A stretch of DNA of 64,000 bases from Spongilla lacustris. Its lineage: Eukaryota; Porifera; Demospongiae; Spongillida; Spongillidae. This document shows, piece by piece, positions 10,910-23,825 of this stretch; the stretch's first letter is position 1, and every line of letters starts with the position of its first letter. Location: positions 520,501 to 584,500 of the forward strand of contig OX442427.1 of the NCBI GenBank assembly GCA_949361645.1. The letters are read 5' to 3'. Both the position numbers and the translations under genes were made by a program. Under the pieces are notes generated by a model that saw nothing but the letters and a program-made list of their open reading frames with translations, was not told the origin of the DNA and did not search any database.

Positions 10910-11090
10910 ATTAACAGAATTGTCGGTGGGCCAGCACACCGGTCAATTGTCTCTGGATGATGTTTGTATCGTCTCAAGAGTTGCCTCTGGGATGCCTGCA
11001 GCCTTTGCAATGGCGTTTAGGCTCTCACCTGATGCAACGCGTTGCAGCGCGTGGTGAATGCGTGCTGGGTCATGCTTTGACTGAGCACGC
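10910..11090 (-). pseudogene. Psq/pogo-type helix-turn-helix fragment, frameshifted
   Basis: On the minus strand one frame reads ALQRVASGESLNAIAKAAG then IPEAT. A shift by one base continues as LRRYKHHPETIDRCAGPPTI. This order (helix, GESLNAIAKAAGIP, TLRRY, then a GRP-like turn) is typical of Psq-type helix-turn-helix domains of pogo/Tigger transposases and related regulators. It is only about 60 residues long and shifted within the recognition helix, so it is probably a dead fragment. Confidence 0.5.
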
Positions 11091-11244
11091 GCCAATCGAC
11101 AGCCCTGGAAGATTAGATTCAGAGCTATGCTATCTTACCGATTGTGCTGCCTTGTGGCTAATTGTGAAATTCATATCGCTCTATAATGAGGTGCGTCTCT
11201 ACCGGGTCGTACATTTTGACATACCTGGCTATTTGCATTTCTAG

Positions 11245-14200
11245 GCTGAAACTAACAAAAACAGAATCTACACTCTAGGGCATGTTTAACAATGTATGAT
11301 GAAGCTTTGATACGGTCGTCGTTTTTGCTAAAATTTAAAGCAAACCTCAAAATCGCTCACAACAAATTAAGCGATATTAGTTACCGTTCAGCTGCTACGA
11401 GCTCCAGAACGCTCAGCATCGCAGGTTTTCGACATTAATCAAGTCGCCGAATCTTTCGGGAGCTATTCTGCCCTGCATTTTTGGAAATGATGTTTAGTTT
11501 CTGCAATACTTAAGAAAACGTGACTGATTTTAGAAAACATTTTTTCGAGGGGGTTCGACATATCGACTTGTAACTTCACAATGGAAGGTCCAGACTGAGA
11601 AGGCCATTAAAAAAAAAAACTGTAGGAAACACATGTGCATACAATACAAAACACTTGTTTTATCCTTTAAATACATACTTCATGATATATTAAAAAATTC
11701 AATTATCGTTCGTCATAATACAAGGCTCGTCATAATACTCAGGAGCACTCTATTTCTACATAGCGGTACATGTATGCTAGGCTGATGTGAATGTTTGAGA
11801 GTATTGCAGGCAAGATGATTGCCATGGTGATTTTAGTAAACAAATCCTGGATGGTGGGAGGTATGTGTGAGTGTGGTGGTGAGGGGGCGGGGGAGGATGG
11901 TCCAAATTTCAGGCTGTTTGGGTTGAGGCTTGTACTAAAATACCAGCATGTACATGTGCATTTATAACATTTTTTGTCCATGAAAACATAGACCCAATCA
12001 CCATTGTAAACTTACTATTTTGATAGCATGTTATTGCAATCACTGTGGGTGGTAGAAAAATATGCTTTTTTTTTGCTGATGGTGACATGTTTATTTTACT
12101 GTAGACTGTGTGCTTATATCCTGTACACAGTTAAATGGAAGGCACCTTGCTTCATTCCTAAAAGTCCTCATCTTACCATATTTAGAGGCTGGGGCCATTG
12201 CTTTTCACTTTTATTATTCATTATTTTCATAGTGAAATGCCATTGTTGGTTTTGTTACTAGAAATCATGGATACAATACACATTTCTATAGTGTTCATAT
12301 TCAGTAGTGTTGGTTATAAATTATTCAGTTACCATTTCCACTCAAATAATGGCAACTTTTATTTCCACTAACTGCACAATGAATTGACTGCTCACACTGA
12401 GCATATTTAAATATGTAGTATTTATTACAGTATGTGACTGATTTTTCCACTTTGCTATTTCCATGATGAAGGAAGTACATTTATATTATACAACTGTGTT
12501 TACATCATAGTAGACCATGGTATCTATATTTCGGTTGTTATTTTGTGCATATATTAGTAAATGCTTGTGGTGTGAAGTATTACAATTTTTTAGATAGACT
12601 TGATAGCACATTGATTTCTTTCTATGCCCATTTTCTTATCTGGACACAACTTTGTATAAATGATTATAGTAATCATTGACAGTGTTCAACATAAAGTGTC
12701 CAATGCCTGATTTTGTATTGTTGTTAACTTTTTTCATCTGTTTGTTAAGCTGGTTATTTTAAATATAAAAATAAAGCGTTTTTGCCGTATTGTCATACAT
12801 ATGTTTTCAGATGCAGCATTTTATACTTCTAGAACAAAGGTAAGAAATGATATTAGAATATGGTTTTAAGTCATAGATTGTGTATGATATGTAAAATATT
12901 GACATAAAAACGAGCCTGAATTGATGTTGTGTAGAGTAGCTCAGAAAGAAGGTAGTTTAAACTACAGTGAATTATTAATGTGATTGCTGCATAGAGTGGA
13001 TCAATGAGTAAATCAATACCAAGCTTGTTTACAACCATATACAGAAACCTTTTCACTTTGTGTCCTTATAGTCTTTATCAAATATCTTGTTACTGCATGA
13101 ATATGACTTATAATATATATATAACAGCCATGACCCGCTTTTAACAAGACTCCTGACAATCGGCTTGTTTTCCTTATCGAAGAAGAAGACAAAAATGGAC
13201 ATTTTTGTATTTGATGTTGCAGCAAAATTGTGTGGCTGTAGACAACAAAAGGGATCCTGCCCATACTTGTACCTGGTCCCTGTGATTTCTTCTTCTTCCT
13301 CACACACCACAAATAATTGGATGGAGCATACTATAAACTGAAAACCTGACCTGATCCTAATTGGCATTCCATCACACCTTGTTCGATCTTTTGGTTAGTG
13401 TTTTTTTTTTCTTTTCAAAAAGTGCCTTCACGTCAGTAATAGAGGTGAGCCAAAAAAAATGAGAAAAAATCTCCAAAATTGAGATGCAATTTAGAGTTGA
13501 AAAAGCTAGTGGTGCAAAGCTGCTATTGTAGTGAAGCTGGCTTGTGATGTGAGAAGTATCAAGCATAACCAGAAAAGAAGCTGGCTCCTGAGAGTGAGAA
13601 GTTCGAGCAGAGCCAGATCACTGCCACTTTATGTGGTGCAAGATAAGAGTGGGCTAGGAAAACTAAAACTTTCTCTTGCTTTTCCTGATACATGCATGAG
13701 TTGCTACTGTAGATTGCCTTACAACTGAGATTTGCTTAATTTAAAATAATACTCACTTTCGAAATATTATCATATCAACACTTTGTACGATCTAGAGTTG
13801 TTATGATTATTGAAGCAGCCAAACATATTCTGAGTGCAATATTATTTCAACCTAAGCAAGCTAACGACCAGTGGGGTAGGCCCTATACTGTATATGAGTG
13901 TGTAACCTTTTACAACATAAAAATGCTAGAGATTGTGTACCAGTTAACTGATTACTGACCACAAACATCTTAAGACACAATTATTACATGACGTGGCAGC
14001 TGGAAACATCTAAATGGGGGCAAAAATGTTTCTAAGTGACCCAACCACCAGTGTGTATACTAGTTTATATGCTCCCTAAAACATTCATTACAAACTTTGG
14101 GCTACAAATTTGTGTTTACATCTACCATTAAAATGAACCCTTTCGCAAGCACAACCAGAGAAGAGCTCAAACGTAACCAAATTTGGGAATCAGATACAAG

Positions 14201-14770
14201 TAAATTCTGGATTCTGGAATCAGTTATTCCAAATAGCATTAAATGCATGGTTGACTGAATAGGTAATTGTGAATTATGGTTGAATAACCTTAAAAACCTG
14301 AGAATCGGTTACACACCCTACCTTCTCGATAAAAAAAATGGTGGTATATAGGATTTGAAGACATAACTGTGATGTTATGCAGACAGCAGCACAGCCCATG
14401 GTCCTTGACAGGACCAGGATATAAATGGGGCAGGTTGCTTTCATATGACACAAAATTATTTTGATATCTTGTTATTGCAGCAAGTGTGTTGTCTACATTT
14501 GCATGAGGTGATCATCGAGCATTTCAGAAAACAGGACTTTGCTCTGTCTTCATAAGAGCAGTGAATGTCCTACTTGTAGGAGCTCCCACTGCACTAATCT
14601 CAGTGGCACATACAGATTAATGCTGCTTCAAACATCAAAATCCCAGTATATGTATCCTTGACTGCAATAAAATTTACCAACTCTTGTCAAGACCAATGTC
14701 CTGAATGTCATAATGAATCATAGCACTTGACATCACTTCTGACTCACCCCATCCCCACTTGTCAAGAAAG
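11245..14770. other. AT-rich gene desert
   Basis: I see no exon with domain motifs, no RNA gene and no clear repeat structure here. Short open frames on both strands are AT-rich and unsupported. Confidence 0.5.
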
Positions 14771-14782
14771 ATCTTATAACTC

Positions 14783-15464
14783 CGAGGGGGGAGGGGGCAA
14801 AAAATCTGTGGGGGGCTCGCACTGTCCAATATTGTAGAGCTTAATGAGAGGATTACAAATCTGCTTTTAAAATAAAAATCGGACATAAGAGAAAGAAGAT
14901 ACGAGGGATGAAAAATGGGGGGCGTAGGGGGTACAACCATTACATTTTCAAATGTTTGTTTCGTGTTGGATTTACACGGAAGTAGCATTGATCTATTCCT
15001 CCCAGCCAAATAACCTCACTGAGATCCACACATAATCGGTAGACACTTGTAAAACCGGCAGTGATGGATTTAACGTTTAACCCCCTGGTGGTTATTTCCT
15101 ATTGCTAATAAATTAGGAAATAACCACTAGCGGGTTAAACTTTAAATCCATCACTGCCGGTTTTACAAGTGTCTAGCGATTATTTGTGAGATCTCAGTGA
15201 GGTTATTTGGCTGAGAGGAATAGATCAATGCTACTTCCGTGTAAATCCAACGCGAAACAAAAAGGATACAAAAACATGTGAAAATGTAATGGGCATAGGG
15301 TGGTACCCCCTACGCCCCCCATTTTTGATCGCTCGTATCTGCTTTCTTTTACTTTCGAATTTTATTTTTAAAGCAGATTTGTAATCCTCTCATTAAACCG
15401 TACAATATTGGACGATGGGGTCACCCACAGTGTTTTTTGCCCCCCCCCCCCCCCCCCCCCTCGT
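14783..15464. mobile_element. Foldback element of about 680 bp with arms of about 320 bp
   Basis: A large imperfect palindrome centred near 15107. TAGGAAATAACCACTAGCGG on the right mirrors the left arm, and GACACTTGTAAAACCGGCAG at 15041-15060 pairs with 15150-15170. The match continues through ATAACCTCACTGAGATC, GATCTATTCCTC, TACGCCCCCC and AATCCTCTCATTAA to the G/C-rich outer ends (GGGGGGAGGGGGC and its mirrored C-tract). The spacer is about 12 bp. No coding sequence was seen. It lies about 280 bp upstream of the Roc-COR gene start. Confidence 0.88.
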
Positions 15465-15746
15465 ACTACTCTAATAAATTAGGCTACTCTAATACATGTA
15501 GTACATTAGAGTTTGTCTGCTGATTTGGTTCAATTGGAAAAGTTTATGCAGGCCAGGCTGTATTGGAAACAGCTTCAATGCTAAGGAAGCAAGCATAGAT
15601 GCATTTATTCATGTGTTGTAGTTTTATTTATGTACATGCATGTACCCCTACTGCGTATAGATTGTATTACTGTTATCCCCTGGCCCTGGTAAGTAATTAA
15701 TTACCACCTGTTGTAAGAGTGACTGCGTTTGCTGAATTGGAGAAGA

Positions 15747-18700
15747 ATGCATGTTGACATAAATGTACCCTATTTAGAACGCTTTGAAGAAGCCCTCAAG
15801 CTGGGAGAGGTCAAAGTTGCATATGGTCGGGTAATGTTCATTGGTGAAGCAGGAGTGGGGAAGAGCACACTACTAGGAGCTCTGATGAACAAGCCTCTAG
15901 CAGCCGAAGCAACAAGCACTGTCATGGCAGATACCAGGGAGGTGAAGTGCCAGTGGAAACGATTTGGTACGGAGGAGGATGCCTACTGGTGTGACCTAAC
16001 AGAAGAGGATGAAGTAAAGGAACTGGCAATGCTGGCCAAGCAAGTGATGAATATTGGATCACAAAGTCTACTCAAAGATCTTGCAACAGCAATTGCCGTT
16101 AAGACATTTAAAACTCAAGTACTACCATTGTCCGCTACTTCACGCACTTCTCGCTCTGCTAGAAGTGTATTATTTGGAGATGAAGCCCTTGAAATGCTTT
16201 CTGGTATCATGGCTGCTGCAAGATCTCTAGTGAATGCTCCACTGGAGCCAACAGCTGACCAATATTTGAATGTGTGGGACTGTGGAGGACAGAGAGTCTT
16301 TCTGGATGTCCTTCCTGCATTTCTGACATCTCGAACTATATTCCTGCTTATGTTTGATGCTTCCAAGGATCTCCAGAAGAAGGTAACTGAGATATGGAAC
16401 CAAGGAGGCAAATCCACACCACTGGAGACACTAAATTTGAGCAGTGAAGACCTCATGATCCAGTGGATGTCCTGTATTACTGCTAGCCTATCAAACAAGG
16501 CAGAGAAATTTTACAAAGCTCAATATCCACAAGACAGGGTCATTATTCCACCATTTCCTCGCATTGTTATCATAGGAACGCATGGTGACATGATGGATGC
16601 ACAGAAGAAGGAAGATGTTATTTCAGAAGTAAAGTCCAAATATTTAGGGAAACCAGTTTCAGACCAGGTGGTGGACACTTTGATACTAGACAGCACTAAA
16701 AGAGGAAATGAAGAAGACCCCCAAATCATTACAGTAAAAAGAATTATAAGGGACTTCATTTCAGATGCACTTTGCATTCCAACTCCAATTGCATGGGTGC
16801 TGTTTCGTAAATTATTAACTAAGCTAACTACATCAAGACCAATCGTTGCATTGGATAATGTAGCCATTATTTCCAGAGCATGCTCAATTGCTGACACCAC
16901 TCTTGGCAGTGTTCTCAGCTTCTACCATGAGCTTGGAGCATTTCTTCATTATGCTGACATTGATGTGCTGAAGGATAATGTCATCGCACAGCCTGAATGG
17001 TTGGTCAAACACCTTGGTGCCATTCTTGCCCCAAAGGAATCTGGAAAGAGCTCCATAGGTCCAGCAGAGGCATGGAGACTGCTAAGAGAGAAGGGCATCC
17101 TTGTTGAGGCATTGTATCAGGTTGTCTGGGAGACATCGATTGCTGAATGTGAAGTGAAACCACAGGCCTTTGCAGATCTGTTGGAGCGTTGCTTTTTGAT
17201 TGCTGAGATCACTCAAGGGTCTGTTCCTGTTTCTAAGCACTATGGTAAGAGGTACTTCATGCCATGTGCACTACCCATCTACCCAAGTGATGCCATGAAA
17301 ACACCACCAGATGCAGCCATAGCTGCTGCTCCGCTGCACCTCACATTCAGTTCTACATATGTGCCTCCTGGGTATTTTGTTCGACTGGCCACAGTTCTAA
17401 GCAAATCTCATGGATTTAGTATTGCATTCCAGTACCCCATCTATTCAAATCGAATCACCTTCCAATATGGAGATGGTGGACCTAATGGTAGGATAGATGA
17501 TGTCACAATCTCAGGAACAAAGTTAAGCATTCGTATAGATATAGTACGACGGTTCCATTGCTTGCATGTTGATAAATACAACTTCCCTTCAACGTGCCGC
17601 TTTATTCTGAAGATCCTACTTGGAGCAGCTCATGATAATGACCTGCGCAAATGGTTTCCATCCATTGAAGTTTCACCTGAATTTCAGTGTGAATGCTCCA
17701 AGGGTGCATCACCTCACTTTGCTGTAGTCTCCACTGAAAATGAAAGTTTAACTCCTCTGACTTGTAGAGCTAATACAATTTCAACCCCCACTCCTGAACA
17801 GCAGCTTTGGTTGAAAATTCCAGCTACTACGGTATGTATAACATTTAGTAGCAATGTGTGTGGGAGCGCTTTATGAGAGTAAACAACCAATTTGTATATC
17901 ATCTCTTGTTATATTTACTGCAGGATAAGGAAGGTATTCTATACCAAACTGAGATAGATGCTCTACTCAATGAGATGAACAAAGAAGATTTTATTAAGCT
18001 GTCAAAGGCACTTGAAATGAAAACAGGAGCCTTTGATGATTTCAATAGCAAGTATTTGGCTCTGTGTCGATGGTCATGTAAAATGGGAAATCTTGCACGT
18101 TCACACCTTGTATACCATTTGGGACGGACAGGTCTGGTTGAGTTGGCAGAAAGGTAAGTATACCTGTGTATATACCATTTGGGAAGGACTGATCTTTTTG
18201 ACTAGCATGTCTGTCTAAACTACGCATGTGGCAACATTACATGTATTATGCACCAGTTATTAAGACCAAAGTATAAATTATAATTAGTCAGCTAGGCTAA
18301 TGATGCTCATTTTCTTTCTAGAATTGATAGTGGATATTTTCCTAAAAATACTGAACAACGGCATGGCCAAGATGGAGCACATGTAAGAGTGTAATACATT
18401 TGTGTGCAAATTTTATGTGCACTTTTTGTGTGAAGTGTATGTTCGATTTTATGTTCATGTAGTTGTACCATAAGAGTGATCTCATTTCCCACAACCTTGC
18501 AGGTTTGCTCAGTGGTGACTGATGAGGAGTTGGTCAGATGTTCAATCCATATCGGTAGTGATGCTGACCTCTCCATTCTAGCTGCCCACCTTAGTATTGC
18601 TGCTGATAGCACCAGCCCTCCCAGAGATGCTCTGACTATGCTTAAGTTGTGGAAACAGCAACACAAATCACAAGCCTACAAAAAGACCCTGCTGGACGTA

Positions 18701-20010
18701 TTCACTGGTATTGGAAGGGGATTTGAAAAGGCATCAAGGGTGTAAGTGCTGGCATATTTCCACTTGGTCGTAATTTACGATTAAACTAAAACAAATGGAA
18801 CCTATTTTCTTTACTGTCATATACTGTATCTCAACCCTGTGATGTAGCAATACTTGGGTGATTAGCATACATATATAACACGTTTGGGTCAAATGCATAT
18901 TTTATGTGACCATCTCATGTCCTCCATGCCGGGGTGAACTCCAAAGTCAAATCATTGGATATAGGTGAATTGCTGAGCAAGATGGTGGTTGGATGCAATA
19001 CTGGATATAGGTACACTAAATTTAGGCTTGCCCACCTCACGCAACACATACCAACTAGAGCTCAAGCCAATACTGCATGGGTCCCCTTAGCCAGGAAGTT
19101 TGGCTGGGGCTCTTCCTGCCGTAGGAAGCGTTACTGTTGCTTTCAAAGATGTTAGCATTGGTAGGTGCACATGTGTTTGGTGCAATGAGATGTTCAATGG
19201 AGGCTGCGCGGATGGCCCTGCAACAGTTAGCTTAAGTAGAATAGTGGTGTCTACATGGCATATTATAGCAGCCAGTCACCACTATAATAGGATGCCTTGA
19301 TACCAAATCTTTTCACTATTATTATTAGGCAACCCCACACCAGGTGATTGCAATAATGTGCACTTTGTATGTGACAAGCCGATACATGGGATTGAAAAAA
19401 CAAAAAAACAATATCAATCACACAGGTAAACCTGTGCCATTATTCATGCAGGTCCACATCATTTGACTTTGGAGTTCACCCAAGGACATGAGTTGGTCAC
19501 ACAAAATATGCGTTTTGACCTGAGCTTGTTGTATATATGTATGCTAATCAAACTTTTGTTAATTGTATTAAATCATCTGTATCATGTAAAGTTAGTTTTC
19601 AGACATCCCAATCTATCTTTTGATTAAACCATTATGCATTCTACTGTGTTGATATGGTTACCTTTCTAATTATCTGATATGAATGTTCAAGTTTTGTTTT
19701 CTTTAATCTGCTCCATAGTCTCAATGGAGATGGCCCAGATGTACCATACATGGCAACTCTGCAGAGCTGCATTGGGGAGTGTGCTCCACATTGGTATCTA
19801 CTTGGCCTTCATCTTGGTATTGAAGACAGTGACCTTCAGGTGATTGAAACTGACTGTCCTAATGAATGTAAAAAAAGTATGACTAAAATGCTACAAAAAT
19901 GGCTGCAGACATGCGAAAACCCAACATGGAGGATTGTTGTTACAGCCTTGAGAGCAATTGGGCAAACCAAAGTAGCCAGTGGTGTTGAGAGGATGCACTG
20001 CCAACCATAG
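15747..20010 (+). CDS. Roc-COR GTPase protein with three C-terminal death-fold-like modules
   Basis: Proposed exons: 15747-17831, 17924-18153, 18322-18382, 18503-18741, 19719-20010. All phases agree, giving 968 residues from the first in-frame ATG; an upstream exon remains possible. The Roc GTPase domain shows a P-loop GEAGVGKST (33-41), switch-II DCGGQ (about 172-176) and THGD in the position of NKxD. A COR region follows (about 320-690). Exon 2 encodes a DED-like helical module (LLNEMNKEDFIKLSKAL to HLVYHLGRTGLVELAER). Exon 4 encodes a Death-like module (DALTMLKLWKQQHK to LLDVFTGIG). Exon 5 encodes a clear Death domain (PHWYLLGLHLGI, MLQKWLQTCENPTW). No LRR, ankyrin or kinase domain is visible. 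Roc-COR proteins are GTP-regulated scaffolds, and the death folds suggest assembly of apoptosis or immune signalling complexes (inference). Confidence 0.88.
18855..19553. mobile_element. Non-autonomous TIR element inside intron 4 of the Roc-COR gene
   Basis: The inverted ends of about 90 bp share GATTAGCATACATATATA, GGTCAAA, GCATATTTT, CTCATGTCCT and GGGTGAACTCCAAAGTCAAA. The left end is at 18859-18957 and the right end at 19450-19547. The interior is about 490 bp with no transposase. It accounts for most of the one long intron of this gene. Confidence 0.8.
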
Positions 20011-20088
20011 CACACAGGCATCATAGTGATGTTAGTAGGATGATTTAAATAGCTGTAGTCGTACTTGTAACTAATTATTGTAATGTGA

Positions 20089-20094
20089 ATTAAA
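20089..20094 (+). promoter_or_regulatory. Possible polyadenylation signal of the Roc-COR gene
   Basis: ATTAAA lies about 80 bp after the stop codon of the Roc-COR gene. It is the common variant of AATAAA. Confidence 0.45.
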
Positions 20095-20580
20095 GTTTGT
20101 ACCTTTAAAGGAAAATAATTTTGTCTTCCTCTTTGCTGCCAAAGGGATATCATTTCTCAGCTTTACTGATTGATACAAGCACTGCATAATTTAATCCACC
20201 TTTGCACTTGAAGGTGGAAGACACAGCACCTCCGAGACTTTTCATACTACAAAATGCATTTCTTGAAAAAACATTGTTCAAGAGGATTTTCTCTTGTGCA
20301 GTATTACAAGAGTATGTATACCTGGTACATTCAGGACTGAAGTAGCTGTATGCATTTTCATGTACTATTCGTATATGCATATGTAGAGATCAGCTGTTTC
20401 CATGCAGGCTATACCAATGGTAAGTGTTGATTGGAGCATAATAGTAATGGATATGTGTGTTGCTTGTTGGTCAGAATTATCACGAGTACTGTTTTCAGAG
20501 GTAGTGAAGCTCACAAAAATACATCTTACAGGCCTGTATCAACAGCAATAGCAGAACGGTCCTTTTCTACTCCGTCAGTA

Positions 20581-20959
20581 TAGACCCTTTTCATCGCGTG
20601 AGCAATGATATTGAAATTAAAATTATTTGTTGTCCGCCATCTTGGTGCACAAGTTACTATAGGACGGTATGGGCAAAACAAAGCTTTTGGTTATTACTGT
20701 ACGTTCACAGTAAGTGGTTATGGGTTTGGTTTTATTTTTTTACAGTGGGCACTGACGTCATTCCATGGTAAGAATATAAAAGTATTACGAGACCCAAAAC
20801 AGGCATAAATAATTTAAAAAAACTGTAAATTGCCCATACCGTTCTATAGTAACTTGTGCACCAAGATGGCGACAGCATTGAATATGAATTGAATTAACCT
20901 CAAATGAATTTCATTAAATTATTATTTCATGTGATTTTTGACGTCATATGAAAGGCTTT
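20581..20959 (+). mobile_element. MITE family 1, copy 1
   Basis: Begins TAGACCCTTTTCATCGCG and ends GACGTCATATGAAAG. The inner inverted repeats of about 40 bp (CCGCCATCTTGGTGCACAAG with ACGGTATGGGCAA, and their complement) flank about 150 bp of interior. It carries two TGACGTCA palindromes (CRE consensus), and a polypyrimidine-AG followed 22 nt later by GTAAGA. The other copies are at 26225-26590 and 33252-33600. Confidence 0.88.
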
Positions 20960-21640
20960 CATACCGAGGCCATGACTCAAGAAATGCTTAACAATATAAT
21001 GATATTTATGACATGTGAGGAGAGCTTAGTGGCTATAGCAAAAGACTTTACAGAAGCCAATGATGGTCGAAGAAATTTTTTTCGCAAGTTTTAAAAACCG
21101 GCTGCATTTGTATACTCCCCTACATGTACTGTGCATTAATTCCATGTTTAAATCATGCTGTATAAATCAGTTGTGTGCACACGGCGTACATTTACACTCG
21201 TATCATCGATATATCATCGTACTATATATATTTGTACATGTGAATCAGTGTTTTTGTATAAATGGAAGTGCATATAGCGAGCTCCCTGCAGTATATATAA
21301 GGTTTGGTTAAGAGGTCAGTTCAGTCACTTCACCGCTACAGTATTACTGCTTCAAAATATTTGTTGCAAGGCGTGCAGAGATTTCTCAGTCCTTTATATG
21401 CATGCACCATGCACCCCGCGCGTGTATATTTCAGCCATGCACTCCAAGGGTTTGCTTGTGTCACTGAAAGCAAAATACGCGCGTGACGTGCCAATCCATA
21501 CATTATAGTAGTCAAGTTGACATGTGATAATATAATATACTGTTGTAACTTAAAGCATAAATAAGATACAGACCACTCTGGTACATGATATAAAATAATA
21601 TATATATGATTATTTGGTACGAGACGTCAGGATTGCTTCG
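20960..21640. other. No recognisable gene
   Basis: AT-rich interval with TATATA runs. I see no supported exon or RNA gene. Confidence 0.4.
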
Positions 21641-21652
21641 AAAAGCCTCCGA

Positions 21653-22498
21653 TCAACTGAATACTTCCTCCGCCTCACTAAGACTAAGTCCTGAATCGTT
21701 GATTGGCATTTCAATGACTTCATCGTGTTCTAGTCCCTCCTCCCGTTTTCCTCCGCCAAAGGCAGTGTGTTTTTCATCGCTGCACGGCTGTGTATCCGTG
21801 GAGCTGGTTCTTCGCTCCACAATATGAAATAAGACCTCTTGCGCGAATGTGACAGTTGCGCGCGGTTTTGTGGCCACAACGACCGGTAGCTCTGGAGTTG
21901 CATGCAGTTCGCACGTGTGCGTATTTTGTAACTGGTATAAAGTCGCGTTCAGTCTATTGAGGCGGTCGATCATGGCTCGGTGTGCTTCTGTCATAGAGGA
22001 CTGCATGAAAGATAATAATTACGTCGGGCCGGGCTATTAACTGGCACACGACACACACTACTAAGCGCGCACACATTCACATATAACCACATCCACATGA
22101 ACACACGCACACATGCGCAAAACCTTGCGGCCTCAGTTTCTCACCAATTGTTCTTTAATGCTGGCGAACGCGGCTTCTATCTTCTGTGTCCCCACCCGGC
22201 AGTCGTTCACCTTATCGAGGAGAAAACAAGGCAGATTTGAAGAATTATTCTTTCTCGAAACCCGCGCCGATGACGGTCTCGCTCGACTGCGAACAAGCCG
22301 CAAACTCGACTTCGCGCTACCCGGACGATCACGGACCACCGCGGGTATCGTCCCAGCAGATATACTCCTACTTCTCGGCCGAGATGGGATCGCTTTCGAC
22401 TCTGTCGACTCGATATCGCTGGGTAGAGACTGCGACAGATCCATTTTCACGCCGTCGTCGTTGGCTCCAGGATAGCTCACTCTCGCCCAAAACGTCAT
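21653..22498 (-). CDS. Unidentified two-exon protein with serine/arginine-rich N-terminus and coiled coil
   Basis: Proposed exons on the minus strand: 22498-22145 and 22000-21653, joined in phase 0 across a 144-bp GT-AG intron, giving 233 residues. An in-frame stop lies upstream, so the ATG at 22498 is the first available start. The N-terminal 80 residues are basic and serine-rich (RPRSRSISAG, RARPSSARVS), with potential phosphorylation sites. The exon junction lies within a predicted amphipathic helix (IEAAFASIKEQL joined to SSMTEAHRAMIDRLNRLN) that looks like a short coiled coil. The C-terminus is acidic. Base composition is clearly higher in GC than the flanks, supporting a real gene. I do not recognise the family and assign no function. 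Confidence 0.6.
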
Positions 22499-22519
22499 CT
22501 CCGTATCGATATCCACTGT

Positions 22520-23825
22520 TTTTTAATTCAGTGTTCAGACGTTGATTTTGCGGGTTGCCCTCAAATATGGCGGGACGGTGTAAGTTTTGTACACTCGGTT
22601 TCAAGAAAGAGATGCCGAATAGCTGCATTGATCGTTTGACAATTGTGATTAAACAAGTTCTTTTGAGTCCTACCCTTTCAGCGCAAAATATCAATTTTGT
22701 TTGATTGCCCAAGGTCTGCAGAACGTGCATGACATCAGGAGCCGCGGCTGCATGAGTACTGACGGTATTTTTGAAGTCTAATTTGTTTCCCCCGCCTTCC
22801 TAATAGCAGGGTTCTGGAAGAGATTGGGGTCAAATAACTTATTGCGCAGACGTTCGTACGTACGTACGTATACGTACGTCTTATCTTGAGTTATTTGATT
22901 ATTGATAAAATTACTTAACCGTTTATCAACCCACCATTGCGGATGCGTTCTTTTGTGGACTTTTTGTGTGTGTCGGCATTATATCAGGACGTTAGTAGTC
23001 GCTAAATCGCTAACTTTAGCAAGCCCCTTAGCGTATTTGGATAAAGCCGGCGTATTACCAACAACGTAGTGAAAGCATGCTCATTTATTTCCACAACTGG
23101 ACCCAGAAGTTACTCTTCCGGATCTGATTAAGATTCGATTGGCTGGCATTCTAGTCGTATGAAGAAAAATGTAATATGAAGTGTCCTACATGTACGCAAA
23201 TCGTGCAGCATGCACATGTACATGCATGTTAGCGGTTATGCGAAAGCATTAGAGCACACCATTTTACGAAGACTTTCTACATGAAAGTTATGCTTGACAA
23301 AAATCTCAATGCCTTTGTATGACATTGTGGCCAGAAGCTAGAATATATATGAAGTACACAATGACATGCAGATGCACCCGCAGACCCATTTATAAGAGCC
23401 CTTAATAAATATAGTGGTTTGCATAGCCAGGTATTTCATAATAACTTGTCACTACTGTAAATTCACTTACTACATGTAAATGTCATAATCATAATGGTCT
23501 ACCAATATTATATGCCCAATTTGAGCTGTACAGTTTTATGTTATGAAAAAAAGTGAAAAACAAATATTATGCCTACATAGAAAATTTAGTCTGCTACTGA
23601 AATGTAGGCCTGTTTATCAATTTATCATTCCTCCCCCCCCCCCCCCCCCCCTCCCTTTCGTTGTCCCCCTAACTACAAATCCTGTACATCTAAATGATTA
23701 TAATTCTAGATATTGGTGAATCAAAACACACTTTATGTCCACTATACAACAAGCAGAAATATGATTACAAGCACAACTCAACTAGCCCATATACCTTCAA
23801 ATCCACAAAAGCCACACATCTCTCG
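22520..23825. other. Intergenic; TACG repeat and C-tract
   Basis: No supported exon. There is a TACGTACG simple repeat at about 22855-22880 and a poly-C run at about 23632-23652. Confidence 0.5.

Noticed and set aside
10957..11244. 95-codon plus-strand frame
   Set aside because: It is the shadow of the Psq-like minus-strand fragment and has no motif of its own.
14674..15009. 111-codon minus-strand frame
   Set aside because: Lies within and beside the left arm of the foldback element; no motif.
22113..22545. Two plus-strand frames of about 120 codons
   Set aside because: Antisense shadows of exon 1 of the serine-rich coiled-coil gene; GC-rich sequence leaves several frames open.
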